Assembly: GCF_040218065.1 (NCBI RefSeq)
Contig: NZ_JAVJQE010000015.1
Span: 310,001-374,000 of the forward strand
Origin: Marivibrio sp040218065
Lineage (GTDB): Bacteria; Pseudomonadota; Alphaproteobacteria; UBA8366; Aestuariispiraceae
Direction of reading: 5' to 3'
DNA: 64,000 nt
Shown: positions 1 through 9,001 of the stretch, piece after piece
How positions within the stretch are numbered: the first letter of the stretch is position 1
Layout of the letters: the number at the start of each line of letters is the position of its first letter
Notes under the pieces: generated by a model
Seen by the model: only the letters and a program-made list of their open reading frames with translations
What the model was told of the DNA's origin: nothing
Databases searched by the model: none
Made by a program: the position numbers and the translations under genes

Positions 1-525
1 GGTGAACTGCTTGCCCAGCGCCTCGACCTTCTGGAGGATCTCGGCGGTGAACTTGGTCTTGAGCTGCTCGGCCTCCTTCTTCGCCGCCTCGTTCTCCTGC
101 TTATGGTCCTTCAAGAGCTTGGTGGAGAGCTCGGCCGCCGTCTCGCTGACGCTCGCCTTGGCCATGGTCAGGAACTCATGACGGGCCTTGTCCCAATCGG
201 CCTGTTGCTCCTGCTGATCCTTCAGACGCTGCCCGGCGCGCGCGATCTCGCTGTCCTTTTCGGCGAGCGCGCGATCGCGCGCCTCCAGCTTGGCCTCGAG
301 CGCCTCCTGCTCTTGCTTCAGCTCGACGATGCGCGCCTCCGCGCCCTGGAGCCGCGTGCGGGTCTCGGAATGGGCGAGCTGCTCCTGATGCAGCTGGTCG
401 ACGGCCGCGGCGGCCTGGTCGGCCTCGCCGGCGGGTCCGCGCCGGCGCGCGATCAGCAGGCCGGCGGTCAGGCCCGCGCCCAGGACGACCAGGGACAAGA
501 CGATCAGCGTCGGATCGAACGGCAT
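1..525 (-). CDS. rmuC: RmuC family protein, N-terminal part (runs off the window)
   Basis: The reading frame opens with ATG at 525 and is still open at base 1, giving 175 residues. The N-terminus is one membrane helix (about residues 7-26, LIVLSLVVLGAGLTAGLLIA) followed by an Arg-rich stop and a long Glu/Gln/Lys/Ala-rich coiled coil with many QE, EAK and KQE heptad-like steps. This is the architecture of RmuC, a membrane-anchored protein with a C-terminal nuclease-like domain that limits recombination at inverted repeats. That catalytic domain lies outside the window. Proximity to def and fmt is usual for alphaproteobacterial rmuC. The name rests on architecture and context, because the diagnostic domain is not visible. 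Confidence 0.75.
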   Translation of the reverse strand, partial: MPFDPTLIVLSLVVLGAGLTAGLLIARRRGPAGEADQAAAAVDQLHQEQLAHSETRTRLQGAEARIVELKQEQEALEAKLEARDRALAEKDSEIARAGQRLKDQQEQQADWDKARHEFLTMAKASVSETAAELSTKLLKDHKQENEAAKKEAEQLKTKFTAEILQKVEALGKQFT

Positions 526-660
526 GGCGACCCCTCTTTGAGAACGGCGGGCGCGAATCATACGGAGCCCCGGCCCGGCGGGACAAGCCGGCCGCTTGAC
601 GCCGCAGTCAGCCGGGCTTACCTACGCTTTATTCTGACAGGAACGAAGGCCGAATCCGCC

Positions 661-1188
661 ATGGCGATTCTCCCCATCCTTGTCGCCCCGCATCCGGTGC
701 TGAAAAAGAAGGCGGCGCCGGTGGCCGAGGTGACCGACGTCGAGCGCAAGCTGCTCGACGACATGCTGGAGACCATGTACGACGCGCCGGGCATCGGCCT
801 GGCGGCGCCGCAGGTCGGCGTCTCCAAGCGCATGCTGGTGATCGACATCGCGCGCGGCGACGAGGCTCCGCAGCCGATGAAGATCGTCAATCCCGAGGTG
901 ATCGAGGCGTCCGAGGACATGGCGACCTACGAGGAGGGCTGCCTCAGCTTTCCCGACCAGTTCGCCGAGGTGAAGCGCCCGGCGCGCGCCCGGATCCGCT
1001 ATCTGGACGAGACCGGCGTGAGCCATGAGATCGACGCCGACGGCCTGCTCGCCACCTGCATCCAGCATGAGATCGACCATCTCGACGGGGTCGTCTTCGT
1101 CGATCATCTCTCCCAGCTGAAGCGCGCCATGATCCTGCGCAAGCTGCAGAAGATGAAGAAGCAGGGCCGGCTGGCGGCGGCGGAGTGA
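661..1188 (+). CDS. def: Peptide deformylase
   Basis: This enzyme removes the formyl group from the N-terminal Met of nascent proteins in the cytoplasm. The 175-residue product carries all three deformylase motifs: GIGLAAPQ at about 44-51, EGCLS at 92-96 (metal-binding Cys) and HEIDH at 136-140 (two metal-binding His and the catalytic Glu). The frame is open far upstream to 103, but homology begins at MAILPIL, so ATG 661 is the start. The upstream part lies antisense to rmuC. fmt follows after 28 bases on the same strand, the usual def-fmt pairing that couples formylation with deformylation. Confidence 0.97.
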   Translation: MAILPILVAPHPVLKKKAAPVAEVTDVERKLLDDMLETMYDAPGIGLAAPQVGVSKRMLVIDIARGDEAPQPMKIVNPEVIEASEDMATYEEGCLSFPDQFAEVKRPARARIRYLDETGVSHEIDADGLLATCIQHEIDHLDGVVFVDHLSQLKRAMILRKLQKMKKQGRLAAAE

Positions 1189-1216
1189 CGGCCGCGCCAG
1201 GCCGACGGGAGCTGAG

Positions 1217-2161
1217 ATGCCGCTGACGCTCGCCTTCATGGGCACGCCGGATTTCTCGGTCCCGACGCTGAAAGCCCTGGTCGACGCCGGCCACCGCATT
1301 CGCCGGGTCTACACCCAGCCCCCGCGTCCCGCGGGCCGCGGCCAGCAGGAGCGGCCGACGCCGGTCCACCGCGCGGCCCAGGATCTCGGCCTCGACGTCG
1401 TCCATCCCGAAAGCCTGCGCGACGCGGGCGTCCTCGACAGCTTCCGCCATCTCGGGCTCGACGCGGCCGTCGTGGTCGCCTACGGCCTGATCCTCCCCAA
1501 ACCCTATCTGGAGGCGCCGACATTCGGCTGCCTCAACATCCACGCCTCCTTGTTGCCGCGGTGGCGCGGCGCGGCGCCGATCCAGCGCGCCATCCTGGCC
1601 GGCGACGCGCAGACGGGAATCTCCATCATGCAGATGGGCCCCGGCCTCGACGACGGCCCGGTGATCCTGGAGGAGCCGACGCCGATCACCGCCCAGACCA
1701 CCGCCGGCGCGCTGCATGACGAGCTTTCCCAGCTCGGCGCGCGCCTGCTGCTGGAGGCGCTGGACGGCCTTCAGGCTGGGACGCTGCACCCCAAGCCCCA
1801 GCCGGACGAGGGCGTCACCTACGCGCCGAAGCTGGAGAAGGCGGAAGGGCTGATCGACTGGTCGGAAAGCGCCGTCGACCTCGACCGCCGGGTCCGCGCG
1901 CTGACCCCCTGGCCCGGCTGTTTTTTCGAGCGCGAGGCCGACGGCGGAGAGCGCGCGCGCATCAAACTCATCGCCGCCAAACCCGCCGCCCACGCGCTGG
2001 GCCGCCCCGCCGCGCCCGGAACCATCCTCGACCGGCACGCTGTCATCGCCTGCGGCAAAGGCGCGCTGCGCCTGGAACGCGTGCAGCGCCCGGGCCGCAA
2101 ACCGGTCTCCGGGGAAGAGTTTTTACGCGGGGAGCGGTTGGGCCCCGGCGACGCGCTCTAA
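1217..2161 (+). CDS. fmt: Methionyl-tRNA formyltransferase
   Basis: Transfers a formyl group from 10-formyl-THF to initiator Met-tRNA. The 314-residue length is normal. The N-terminus MPLTLAFMGTPDFSVP is typical. The formyltransferase core has the catalytic set Asn107, His109 (NIHASLLP) and Asp145/146 (GPGLDDG), with the SLLPRWRGAAPI loop at 111-122. The C-terminal OB-like tRNA-binding domain ends near RKPVSGEEFLRG. It sits 28 bases after def and is probably co-transcribed with it. In relatives truA usually follows fmt. Here an AT-rich insert follows instead and no truA is seen. Confidence 0.96.
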   Translation: MPLTLAFMGTPDFSVPTLKALVDAGHRIRRVYTQPPRPAGRGQQERPTPVHRAAQDLGLDVVHPESLRDAGVLDSFRHLGLDAAVVVAYGLILPKPYLEAPTFGCLNIHASLLPRWRGAAPIQRAILAGDAQTGISIMQMGPGLDDGPVILEEPTPITAQTTAGALHDELSQLGARLLLEALDGLQAGTLHPKPQPDEGVTYAPKLEKAEGLIDWSESAVDLDRRVRALTPWPGCFFEREADGGERARIKLIAAKPAAHALGRPAAPGTILDRHAVIACGKGALRLERVQRPGRKPVSGEEFLRGERLGPGDAL

Positions 2162-2354
2162 GCCCTCTCCCGGAGTCCCCGCGCAGGCGGGTGCGCGCGC
2201 GCCGGCGCTTCTTGCTGCGAAAGACTGTCATCCCGGGCGGCCGTCAGGCCGACCCAGCACTGTCCTCGACCGCTAAGCGGCGGTCGTCGGTGTCAGAGGC
2301 GCACGCCACACCCTCGCGTAGCAAGTTCGTGATAATCGAAAAACGTGTAAACAG

Positions 2355-2383
2355 TTGCTTTAGAGCGCCGGAGATTTTAATCT
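2355..2383 (+). promoter_or_regulatory. Candidate sigma-70 promoter of the OLD nuclease gene, with overlapping inverted repeat
   Basis: TTGCTT (2355-2360), 17-base spacer, TAATCT (2378-2383), about 40 bases before the ATG at 2421. The -10 lies in an inverted repeat, GAGATT-TT-AATCTC (2371-2384), which could be an operator. The 259-base gap 2162-2420 changes from host-like GC-rich sequence to AT-rich sequence near 2320. Its start (about 2173) contains a degenerate piece resembling the hairpins at 25832-26160. The promoter call is pattern matching only. Confidence 0.45.
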
Positions 2384-2420
2384 CTTTGATTGAGACAACC
2401 CAATAATTTACGGATGCAAA

Positions 2421-4145
2421 ATGCAGCTCAGCTCATTCACCGTATCGAATTTTCGGAGCATCACCACGGCCAAGAGAGTTTCACTTACGAATTACTCTGT
2501 TTTGGTGGGCGCCAATAATGAAGGTAAATCCAATATCCTGCACGCTTTAGCGCTGGGTATGGAAATCATTGAGGCCTTTAAGCATGAGGTTAGACGAGAC
2601 AGCTTAGGTCGAATTATCGGCATGCGACCAACGCTCTTAGGTGGTCGAGGTAGAGTAGATTGGACGGAAGATTTTCCGATATCAAAGCAAAATAAATCAA
2701 AAAGCGAACAATGCATTGAAATTACATTTGAGTTTCAATTATCAATTGAAGAAAATGCGACATTTTACGAAGAAATTGGAAGCAAAATTAATGGAACGCT
2801 ACCAGTGTTAGTAAAAATTTTTCCAGATACACAAGAAGTTATTATCCCAAAGCAAGGTCCTGGAGGCGCAACTTTAAACAGGAAAACTAATAAGATAGCA
2901 GATTTTGTTTCGAGAAATGTAAGCTTTGAATATATTCCTGCGATCCGAACCTCTGCAAGTGCGGAACGTGTCATTTACGATCTTTTAGAGAAAGAAATGT
3001 TGAGGTTGCAAGATAATAAAGAATATAAAGAAGCAATTAAGAAAATAGAAGAAATCCAAAAACCTGTACTAGATGACCTTTCTAATTCCATAACAGAAAC
3101 AATTTGTTCGTTTTTGCCGTCTGTCACAAGCGTTGATATTGGTATGCCTCGTGAAGCACGGCTTACAGCCATGCGCCGCGGAATTTCGATAGAGGTTAAT
3201 GATGGAAATCGGACGCCTCTTGAACGGAAAGGGGATGGCGTCAAGAGTTTAGTAGCGCTCGCACTCATGCGTTATGCGTCAAGTGTTGCGAGTGGTTCTG
3301 CAAGTTCAATAGTGGCGATTGAAGAACCTGAAGCGCACCTGCACCCGCAAGCAATACACGAGTTAAGGAATGTTTTGCTAAATTTATCAGAAAAAAATCA
3401 AGTTGTACTTACAAGTCACTCGCCTCTTTTTGTTAATCCGGTGCGCTTGGATAGCACGATCGTCGTTCAGGAAAGTAAAGCGGCTATTGCAAAAAATATA
3501 GCTGAAGTGAGAGAGGTTCTAGGTGTTCGCTTGTCGGATAACTTGCAAAGTGCACGCCTGGTTGCGATTGTTGAGGGGGATGATGATGTAATAATATTAA
3601 AAGCATTGTTGGAGGCTAGATTCCCGCGTCTTGCTCAGGCTATTAAAGAAGGCGACTTAGTATTTGATGCGTTGGGGGGCGCGTCAAATCTTTCATACAA
3701 GGTTCGCACTTACAGAAGTTCCGCAACTCTCGTTCATTGTTTTCTCGACGGCGATGAGCCAGGAAATAATGGGGTTAACAAGGCGTTAAATGACGGTATT
3801 TTGCGGGACGCAGACTACAATCTTATTATTGTTCAGGGACAGAAAGAAGCAGAGATTGAGGATATTCTGGATCCGAAAAAGTATGGAAAAGAATTTTTAA
3901 ATGAATTTGGCGTTGACCCAAATATCAAACCACCAACAGCTAAGGGAAAAAAATGGTCCGCTGCCATGGCTAAAAAATTCCAAGCACATGGCAAAGTCTG
4001 GGACGACAGTGTCGAAATGAGAGTAAAACTTTGGCTTGCGGAATTCGCAAGGAAAAATATAAACGATATTTTGATAGAGGCAAGATTTCCGCCTATTGAA
4101 TCTTTTGCATTATCGTTATCAAAGAAATTGCAGATCGACGAATAA
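2421..4145 (+). CDS. OLD-family ATP-dependent nuclease (AAA ATPase plus TOPRIM)
   Basis: 574 residues. An SMC/RecF-like ATPase is split around a helical insert: Walker A GANNEGKS (30-37), a signature-like segment KGDGVKSL (270-277), Walker B IVAIEEPEAHLHP (297-309) and an H-loop LTSHSP (330-335). It is followed by a TOPRIM nuclease domain with the acidic Glu385 (VEGDDD) and D443-x-D445 (FLDGDEPG). This order is that of overcoming-lysogenization-defect (OLD) nucleases, including GajA. No UvrD-like GajB partner is present, so a stand-alone class 1 OLD protein fits best. Codon use is strongly AT-rich (AAA, AAT, ATA, TTA) against GC-rich neighbours, which indicates lateral transfer. The gene is wedged between fmt and the 3' end of gyrB, with 20 bases to the gyrB stop. 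A phage-defence role is inferred from the family. Only a weak ribosome site precedes the ATG. Confidence 0.85.
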   Translation: MQLSSFTVSNFRSITTAKRVSLTNYSVLVGANNEGKSNILHALALGMEIIEAFKHEVRRDSLGRIIGMRPTLLGGRGRVDWTEDFPISKQNKSKSEQCIEITFEFQLSIEENATFYEEIGSKINGTLPVLVKIFPDTQEVIIPKQGPGGATLNRKTNKIADFVSRNVSFEYIPAIRTSASAERVIYDLLEKEMLRLQDNKEYKEAIKKIEEIQKPVLDDLSNSITETICSFLPSVTSVDIGMPREARLTAMRRGISIEVNDGNRTPLERKGDGVKSLVALALMRYASSVASGSASSIVAIEEPEAHLHPQAIHELRNVLLNLSEKNQVVLTSHSPLFVNPVRLDSTIVVQESKAAIAKNIAEVREVLGVRLSDNLQSARLVAIVEGDDDVIILKALLEARFPRLAQAIKEGDLVFDALGGASNLSYKVRTYRSSATLVHCFLDGDEPGNNGVNKALNDGILRDADYNLIIVQGQKEAEIEDILDPKKYGKEFLNEFGVDPNIKPPTAKGKKWSAAMAKKFQAHGKVWDDSVEMRVKLWLAEFARKNINDILIEARFPPIESFALSLSKKLQIDE

Positions 4146-4165
4146 CTCGCAGTATTTTTGACGCT

Positions 4166-6640
4166 CTACACATCCAAATTCGCCACCTTCAACGCATTCT
4201 CTTGAATAAAATCGCGGCGCGGTTCGACGACGTCGCCCATCAGGGTGGAGAAGACGGTCTCGGCGTCGTCGCCGTGGGCGATCTTGACCTGGAGGAGGGA
4301 GCGGGCTTCGGGGTCGAGCGTCGTCTCCCAGAGCTGGTCCGGGTTCATCTCGCCGAGGCCCTTGTAGCGCTGGGTCGTCATGCCCTTGCGCCCGGCGCCC
4401 ATGACGGCCGCGACGAGATCTGACGGGCCGTTGATGCGCGTCTCGTCGTCCTTGCCCTGGAACGACCCGGCGCGCGGGCCGAAGGTCTCCTGCAGCTCGG
4501 CCGCCATGGCGTCGAGGCGCCGCGCCTCGGCCGTGCGCAGCATCTCGCCGTCGATCGTGACGCGCTCCTCCACCCCGCGGTTCATGCGGTGGAAGAGATA
4601 GCCGCCGTCGTCGGTCAGCGCGCCCTTCCAGTCCCTAGCGTGCTCCTCCGACAGGCGGTCGAGCACCCCGGCTAGGAAATCGACGGCCGCCTGGCCCTTC
4701 TCCGGATCTTGCGCCAGCTCGGGCGTCAGCATGCCGAAGATGGCGAGCTGCTCAATCACCGTGTGGGAGCCGCAGCGCCGCGCCAGCGGGTCGATCGAGT
4801 GGGCGGCCTTGCGGCAGCGCTCCACCAGCGCCTCCAGGTCCGGGCCGGCGCGCTGGGCGCCCTGCGCGTCGGTGAAGACGGCCTCCTTCACGCCCTCGCC
4901 GATCAGAAAGGCCTCCATGTCGCGCTCGTTCTTGATGTATTGGGGCTTCTTCTCCTGCCCGCGGCGGATCATGTAGAGCGGCGGCTGGGCGATGTAGAGA
5001 TAGCCGCGCTCCACCAGCTCGCGCATCTGGCGATAGAAGAAGGTGAGCAGCAGGGTGCGGATGTGGCTGCCGTCCACGTCCGCGTCCGTCATGATGATGA
5101 TCTTGTGATAGCGCGCCTTGTCGGGATTGAACTCCTCCGGCCCGATGCCGGTGCCGAGCGCGGTGATGATCGTGCCGATCTCGGCCGAGGAGAGCATCTT
5201 GTCGAAGCGCGCGCGCACGACGTTCAGGATCTTGCCCTTGAGGGGAAGGATCGCCTGGAACTTGCGGTCGCGGCCCTGTTTGGCCGAGCCGCCCGCGCTG
5301 TCGCCCTCGACGATGAAGAGCTCGGCGACGGCGGGATCGCGCGCCTGACAGTCGGCCAGCTTGCCCGGCAGCGAGGAGATGTCGAGCACGCCCTTGCGCC
5401 GGGTCAGCTCGCGCGCCTTGCGCGCCGCCTCGCGCGCGGCCGCCGCCTCGACCACCTTCTGGACCACGCGCTTGGCCTCGTTCGGGTGCTCCTCGAACCA
5501 CTCGGAGAGCTTCTCGTTGACGATCGCCTCGACCACGGGGCGCACCTCGGAGGAGACGAGCTTATCCTTGGTCTGGCTGGAGAATTTCGGGTCCGGCACC
5601 TTGACCGACAGCACGCAGCTGAGCCCCTCGCGCGCGTCGTCGCCGCTGATCGCCACCTTTTCCTTCTTCGCGAGCCCCGTCGCGTTGGCGTAGGCGTTGA
5701 TCTGGCGCGTCAGCGCGCCGCGGAAGCCGGCCAGATGCGTGCCGCCGTCGCGCTGCGGGATGTTGTTGGTGAAGCACAGCATCGTCTCGTGATAGCTGTC
5801 GTTCCACTGCATCGCGCATTCGATGGTGACGCCCTCGCGCTCGCCCGCGATCATGATCGGCTCGCCGTGCAGGCCTTGCTTGGAGCGGTCCACCCACTCC
5901 ACGAAGGCCTTGATGCCGCCCTCATAGTGCAGGTCGGCCTCTTTCGGCTCGGCGCTGCGCCGGTCGGTCAGCGCGATCCGCACGCCGGAATTGAGGAAGG
6001 CGAGCTCGCGCAGCCGATGCTCCAGCGTGCCGAAGTCGAAGTCCGTCATGGTGAAGGTCTGGGGCGAGGGCAGGAAGGTGATCTCGGTGCCCGTCTCCTC
6101 GCCGGCCTCGCCGACGGCCTCGAGATCGCCGTCCGGATCGCCGTGCGTGAAGGTCATGCGGTAGAGCTTGCCGGCGCGCTTGATCTTCAGCTCCAGCTTG
6201 GAGGAGAGCGCGTTGACCACCGACACGCCCACCCCGTGCAGCCCGCCGGAGACCTTGTAGCTGTTCTGGTCGAACTTCCCGCCGGCGTGCAGCTGGGTCA
6301 TGATGACCTGCGCGGCCGAGACCCCTTCGCCCTCATGCATCTCGGTCGGAATGCCGCGGCCGTTGTCGGTCACGGTGACCGAACCGTCGCCGTTCAGCGT
6401 CACCGTCACGGTGTCGCACCAGCCGGCCAACGCCTCGTCGATCGCGTTGTCGACGACCTCATAGACCATATGGTGCAGGCCGGTGCCGTCGTCGGTGTCG
6501 CCGATATACATGCCCGGGCGCTTGCGCACGGCCTCAAGGCCCTTCAGGACCTTGATGGACTCGGCGCCGTAGGCGGCCGCCTCGCCGGCTGCGCCTGCGG
6601 CGTCGTCGGGGCTCTCGGTGTTCTCGGTCTCGTCGCTCAT
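4166..6640 (-). CDS. gyrB: DNA gyrase subunit B
   Basis: ATPase subunit of the type II topoisomerase that introduces negative supercoils. The 824-residue product has the GHKL ATPase motifs VVDNAIDEALAG and DNGRGIP and the GLHGVGVSVVNALS loop. It then has the transducer domain, the TOPRIM motifs EGDSAGGSAKQGRDR and DADVDGSHI, and the C-terminal QRYKGLGEMNPDQLWETT block. A roughly 20-residue acidic/Ala-rich N-terminal leader precedes the conserved AESIKVLKGLEAVRKRPGM-type start, so the initiator could lie slightly downstream. It is last in dnaA-dnaN-recF-gyrB, 41 bases after recF, and converges with the OLD gene. Confidence 0.98.
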   Translation of the reverse strand: MSDETENTESPDDAAGAAGEAAAYGAESIKVLKGLEAVRKRPGMYIGDTDDGTGLHHMVYEVVDNAIDEALAGWCDTVTVTLNGDGSVTVTDNGRGIPTEMHEGEGVSAAQVIMTQLHAGGKFDQNSYKVSGGLHGVGVSVVNALSSKLELKIKRAGKLYRMTFTHGDPDGDLEAVGEAGEETGTEITFLPSPQTFTMTDFDFGTLEHRLRELAFLNSGVRIALTDRRSAEPKEADLHYEGGIKAFVEWVDRSKQGLHGEPIMIAGEREGVTIECAMQWNDSYHETMLCFTNNIPQRDGGTHLAGFRGALTRQINAYANATGLAKKEKVAISGDDAREGLSCVLSVKVPDPKFSSQTKDKLVSSEVRPVVEAIVNEKLSEWFEEHPNEAKRVVQKVVEAAAAREAARKARELTRRKGVLDISSLPGKLADCQARDPAVAELFIVEGDSAGGSAKQGRDRKFQAILPLKGKILNVVRARFDKMLSSAEIGTIITALGTGIGPEEFNPDKARYHKIIIMTDADVDGSHIRTLLLTFFYRQMRELVERGYLYIAQPPLYMIRRGQEKKPQYIKNERDMEAFLIGEGVKEAVFTDAQGAQRAGPDLEALVERCRKAAHSIDPLARRCGSHTVIEQLAIFGMLTPELAQDPEKGQAAVDFLAGVLDRLSEEHARDWKGALTDDGGYLFHRMNRGVEERVTIDGEMLRTAEARRLDAMAAELQETFGPRAGSFQGKDDETRINGPSDLVAAVMGAGRKGMTTQRYKGLGEMNPDQLWETTLDPEARSLLQVKIAHGDDAETVFSTLMGDVVEPRRDFIQENALKVANLDV

Positions 6641-6681
6641 GGTCGGCTCATCCGATCGCTGGTCGCATCAAAACGAAAGGC

Positions 6682-7878
6682 TCACGCCGCATCGGGCGCC
6701 ACATGCGCGGCGTCGACGCGGAAGAAGTCGGCCCGGCCCTCCAGCCCCTCGAAGGCGTTGCGGTCCGTGCCCGTGACCCAGGCTTGAAGGCCCAGATCGA
6801 GAATTCGGCCGAACAGCGCCGCGCGCCGTTCGGAATCGAGATGGGCGGCCACCTCGTCCAGCAGCAGGATCGGGGCCGCGCCCTTCTCCGCCGCCTGCAG
6901 GCGGGCGTGCGCCAGCACGATCGCCGTCAGCAACGCCTTCTGCTCGCCGGTCGAGCATTGATCGGCCGGAAGGCCCTTGGCGGCGTGGCGCACCGCCAGA
7001 TCCGTGCGATGCGGGCCGACGCCGGCGCCGCCCGTCTCGGCGTCGCGCGGCCGGCTTCGCGCCAGCGCCGCGGCGAAGCGCTCTTCCGCCGCCAGCGCGG
7101 AGCCCTCGGCCAGCCACGAGTCCAGCGCCCCCTCCAGCCCGACCCGCGCGCCGGGAAACGGTCCCTCCGCCTGTCGGCAGGCGCGGTCCAGGCGGTCGGC
7201 CATATCGCGCCGGGCGGCGGCGACGGCGACGCCGCGTTCGATCATCTGCGCCTCCAGCGCCGAGAGCCAGGCGCCGTCCGCCCCGCCCTCCTTCAACAGC
7301 CGCGCGCGCTGGCGCAGCGCTTGCTCGTAGGCGTTGATCCGGCCGGCGTGGGCCGGATCGAAGCCGTAGATCAGCCGGTCCAGAAACCGGCGGCGCGCGC
7401 TGGAGCCGTCGAGAAACAGCCGATCCATCTGCGGCGTCAGCCAGACGACCGAGACGTGTTCGCCCAGCGCCTGTTGGCTCTTCGCGGGCGCGCCGTCGAT
7501 GCGCACGGCGCGACGTTCGCCCCGGCCCGCCTCCGTCGGCTCGCGCCCGGTGCCCAGATCGACGGGCCCGTGCGGACCCTCAATGCGCGCCGCGACGGCC
7601 CAGGGGCGGTCGGCGGGCGCGTTCGGATCGTCGTCCGTCTCGCGCCGGTCGGGCTCCGCCAGCTGCGCGCCGCGCAGGCCCCGCCCGGGCGCCAGCAGCG
7701 AGACCGCCTCCAGCAGATTGGTCTTGCCCGCGCCGTTCGGCCCGGTCAGCACCACCGGCCGCGGGGCCGGATCCAGACCGGCCCGGCGATAGTTGCGGAA
7801 ATCGGTGACGCGCAGGCGCGTCACGGCGCAGAAGCCTGCGCGCGCCGCCCCCGCCTGCCTGTCAGCCGCCGCCGTCAA
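6682..7878 (-). CDS. recF: DNA replication and repair protein RecF
   Basis: SMC-like ATPase that loads RecA at single-strand gaps. 398 residues. Walker A GPNGAGKTN follows the RecF-typical LRVTDFRNYRR segment. The signature region is CSTGEQKALL and Walker B ILLLDEVAAHLD. The first ~20 residues (MTAAADRQAGAARAG) are not typical of the family, and a downstream GTG at VTRLRV could be the real start. The ATG at 7878 lies 7 bases after the dnaN stop, consistent with co-translation. It lies in the classic dnaN-recF-gyrB string. Confidence 0.96.
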   Translation of the reverse strand: MTAAADRQAGAARAGFCAVTRLRVTDFRNYRRAGLDPAPRPVVLTGPNGAGKTNLLEAVSLLAPGRGLRGAQLAEPDRRETDDDPNAPADRPWAVAARIEGPHGPVDLGTGREPTEAGRGERRAVRIDGAPAKSQQALGEHVSVVWLTPQMDRLFLDGSSARRRFLDRLIYGFDPAHAGRINAYEQALRQRARLLKEGGADGAWLSALEAQMIERGVAVAAARRDMADRLDRACRQAEGPFPGARVGLEGALDSWLAEGSALAAEERFAAALARSRPRDAETGGAGVGPHRTDLAVRHAAKGLPADQCSTGEQKALLTAIVLAHARLQAAEKGAAPILLLDEVAAHLDSERRAALFGRILDLGLQAWVTGTDRNAFEGLEGRADFFRVDAAHVAPDAA

Positions 7879-7885
7879 CCGCCGG

Positions 7886-9001
7886 TCACACCCGCATCGG
7901 CATGAGTACGTACAGCGCGCCCGGATCCTTCGGGTCGCGCACGATGGTGGGCGAGGCGGCGTCGGCCATCACGAACTCCGCCGCATCGCCCTCGACCTGA
8001 TTGGCGATGTCGAGAAGGTAGCGGGCGTTGAAGCCGATCTCGATCGCCTCGCGGCCGTAGTCGATCGCCAACTCCTCGACCGCCTGGCCGTTTTCCTGAC
8101 TGGACGCGGACAGCTCCATCTGGTCGCCGTCGAGCTTCATCTTCACCGCGCGCATCTTCTCGGTCGCGATGGTGGAGACGCGATCGACCGCCTCGGCGAA
8201 ATCGCTGCAATCGACGGTCATGATCTTGTCGTTGCCGCTGGGGATCACGCGCTCGTAATCGGGGAAGGTGCCGTCGATCAGCTTGGAGGTCAGCACCGCG
8301 TCCCCGAAGGCGAAGCGGATCTTGGTGTCGGACAGCGAGATCGAGACGGCGCCGTCCGTCTCCTCGATCAGCTTGCGCAGCTCGCTGACCGTCTTGCGCG
8401 GCACGATCACGCCCGGCATGCCGCCCGCCCCGTCGGGCAGCGGGATTTCGACCCGCGCCAGCCGATGGCCGTCGGTCGCCACGGCGCGCAGCATCGGCGT
8501 CTCGCCGTCGGCCGCGTGCAGATAGATGCCGTTGAGATAGTAGCGCGTCTCCTCGGTGGAGATCGCGAAGCGCGTGCGGTCGATCAGCGCGCGCAGCGCC
8601 TCCGCGTCGAGCTGGAACTCGTGCGGCATGTCGCCGCCGCTCATGACGGGGAAGTCGTCGGTCGGCAGGGTGGCCAGCGTGAAGCGCGAGCGCCCCGACT
8701 TCAGGGTCAGTCGATCGCCCTCGCCGGTCGCGTCCAGATCGACTTGCGCGCCGTCGGGCAGCTTGCGGACGATGTCGTAAAGCGTGTGGGCCGGCGCGGT
8801 GACCGCCCCGGCCGTCGCGACCTCGGCGGCGGTACGCTCGACGATGGCGATGTCCATGTCGGTCGCGGTCAACCCCAAGGCCCCGTCCTTCGAATCGATC
8901 AGGACGTTGGACAGGATCGGGATGGTGTTGCGGCGCTCGACCACGCTCTGCACATGGTTGAGGGCACGGAGCAGCGCGGCGCGTTCAATCGTGAGCTTCA
9001 T
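7886..9001 (-). CDS. dnaN: DNA polymerase III sliding clamp (beta subunit)
   Basis: Ring-shaped processivity clamp of the replicative polymerase. The 371-residue length and three-fold repeated fold match the family. Recognisable blocks are MKLTIERAALLRALNHVQSV at the N-terminus, the IPILSNVLI region, GERLTLKSGRSRFTLATLP-like strands, and the C-terminal PGALYVLMPMRV, which ends the hydrophobic partner-binding pocket. It follows dnaA after a 435-base gap and precedes recF by 7 bases. Confidence 0.98.
   Translation of the reverse strand: MKLTIERAALLRALNHVQSVVERRNTIPILSNVLIDSKDGALGLTATDMDIAIVERTAAEVATAGAVTAPAHTLYDIVRKLPDGAQVDLDATGEGDRLTLKSGRSRFTLATLPTDDFPVMSGGDMPHEFQLDAEALRALIDRTRFAISTEETRYYLNGIYLHAADGETPMLRAVATDGHRLARVEIPLPDGAGGMPGVIVPRKTVSELRKLIEETDGAVSISLSDTKIRFAFGDAVLTSKLIDGTFPDYERVIPSGNDKIMTVDCSDFAEAVDRVSTIATEKMRAVKMKLDGDQMELSASSQENGQAVEELAIDYGREAIEIGFNARYLLDIANQVEGDAAEFVMADAASPTIVRDPKDPGALYVLMPMRV

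Noticed and set aside
103..660. N-terminal extension of peptide deformylase back to 103
   Set aside because: The extension is antisense to rmuC and has no deformylase similarity. The family start is at 661.
2421..4145. Gabija system (GajA with GajB)
   Set aside because: The protein has the GajA-like ATPase-TOPRIM order, but the neighbouring genes are fmt and gyrB and no UvrD-like helicase is present, so only a stand-alone OLD protein can be claimed.
4709..6787. Plus-strand open frame of 692 codons opposite gyrB
   Set aside because: Antisense to gyrB, rich in Leu/Val/Asp/Arg/His without domain signature.
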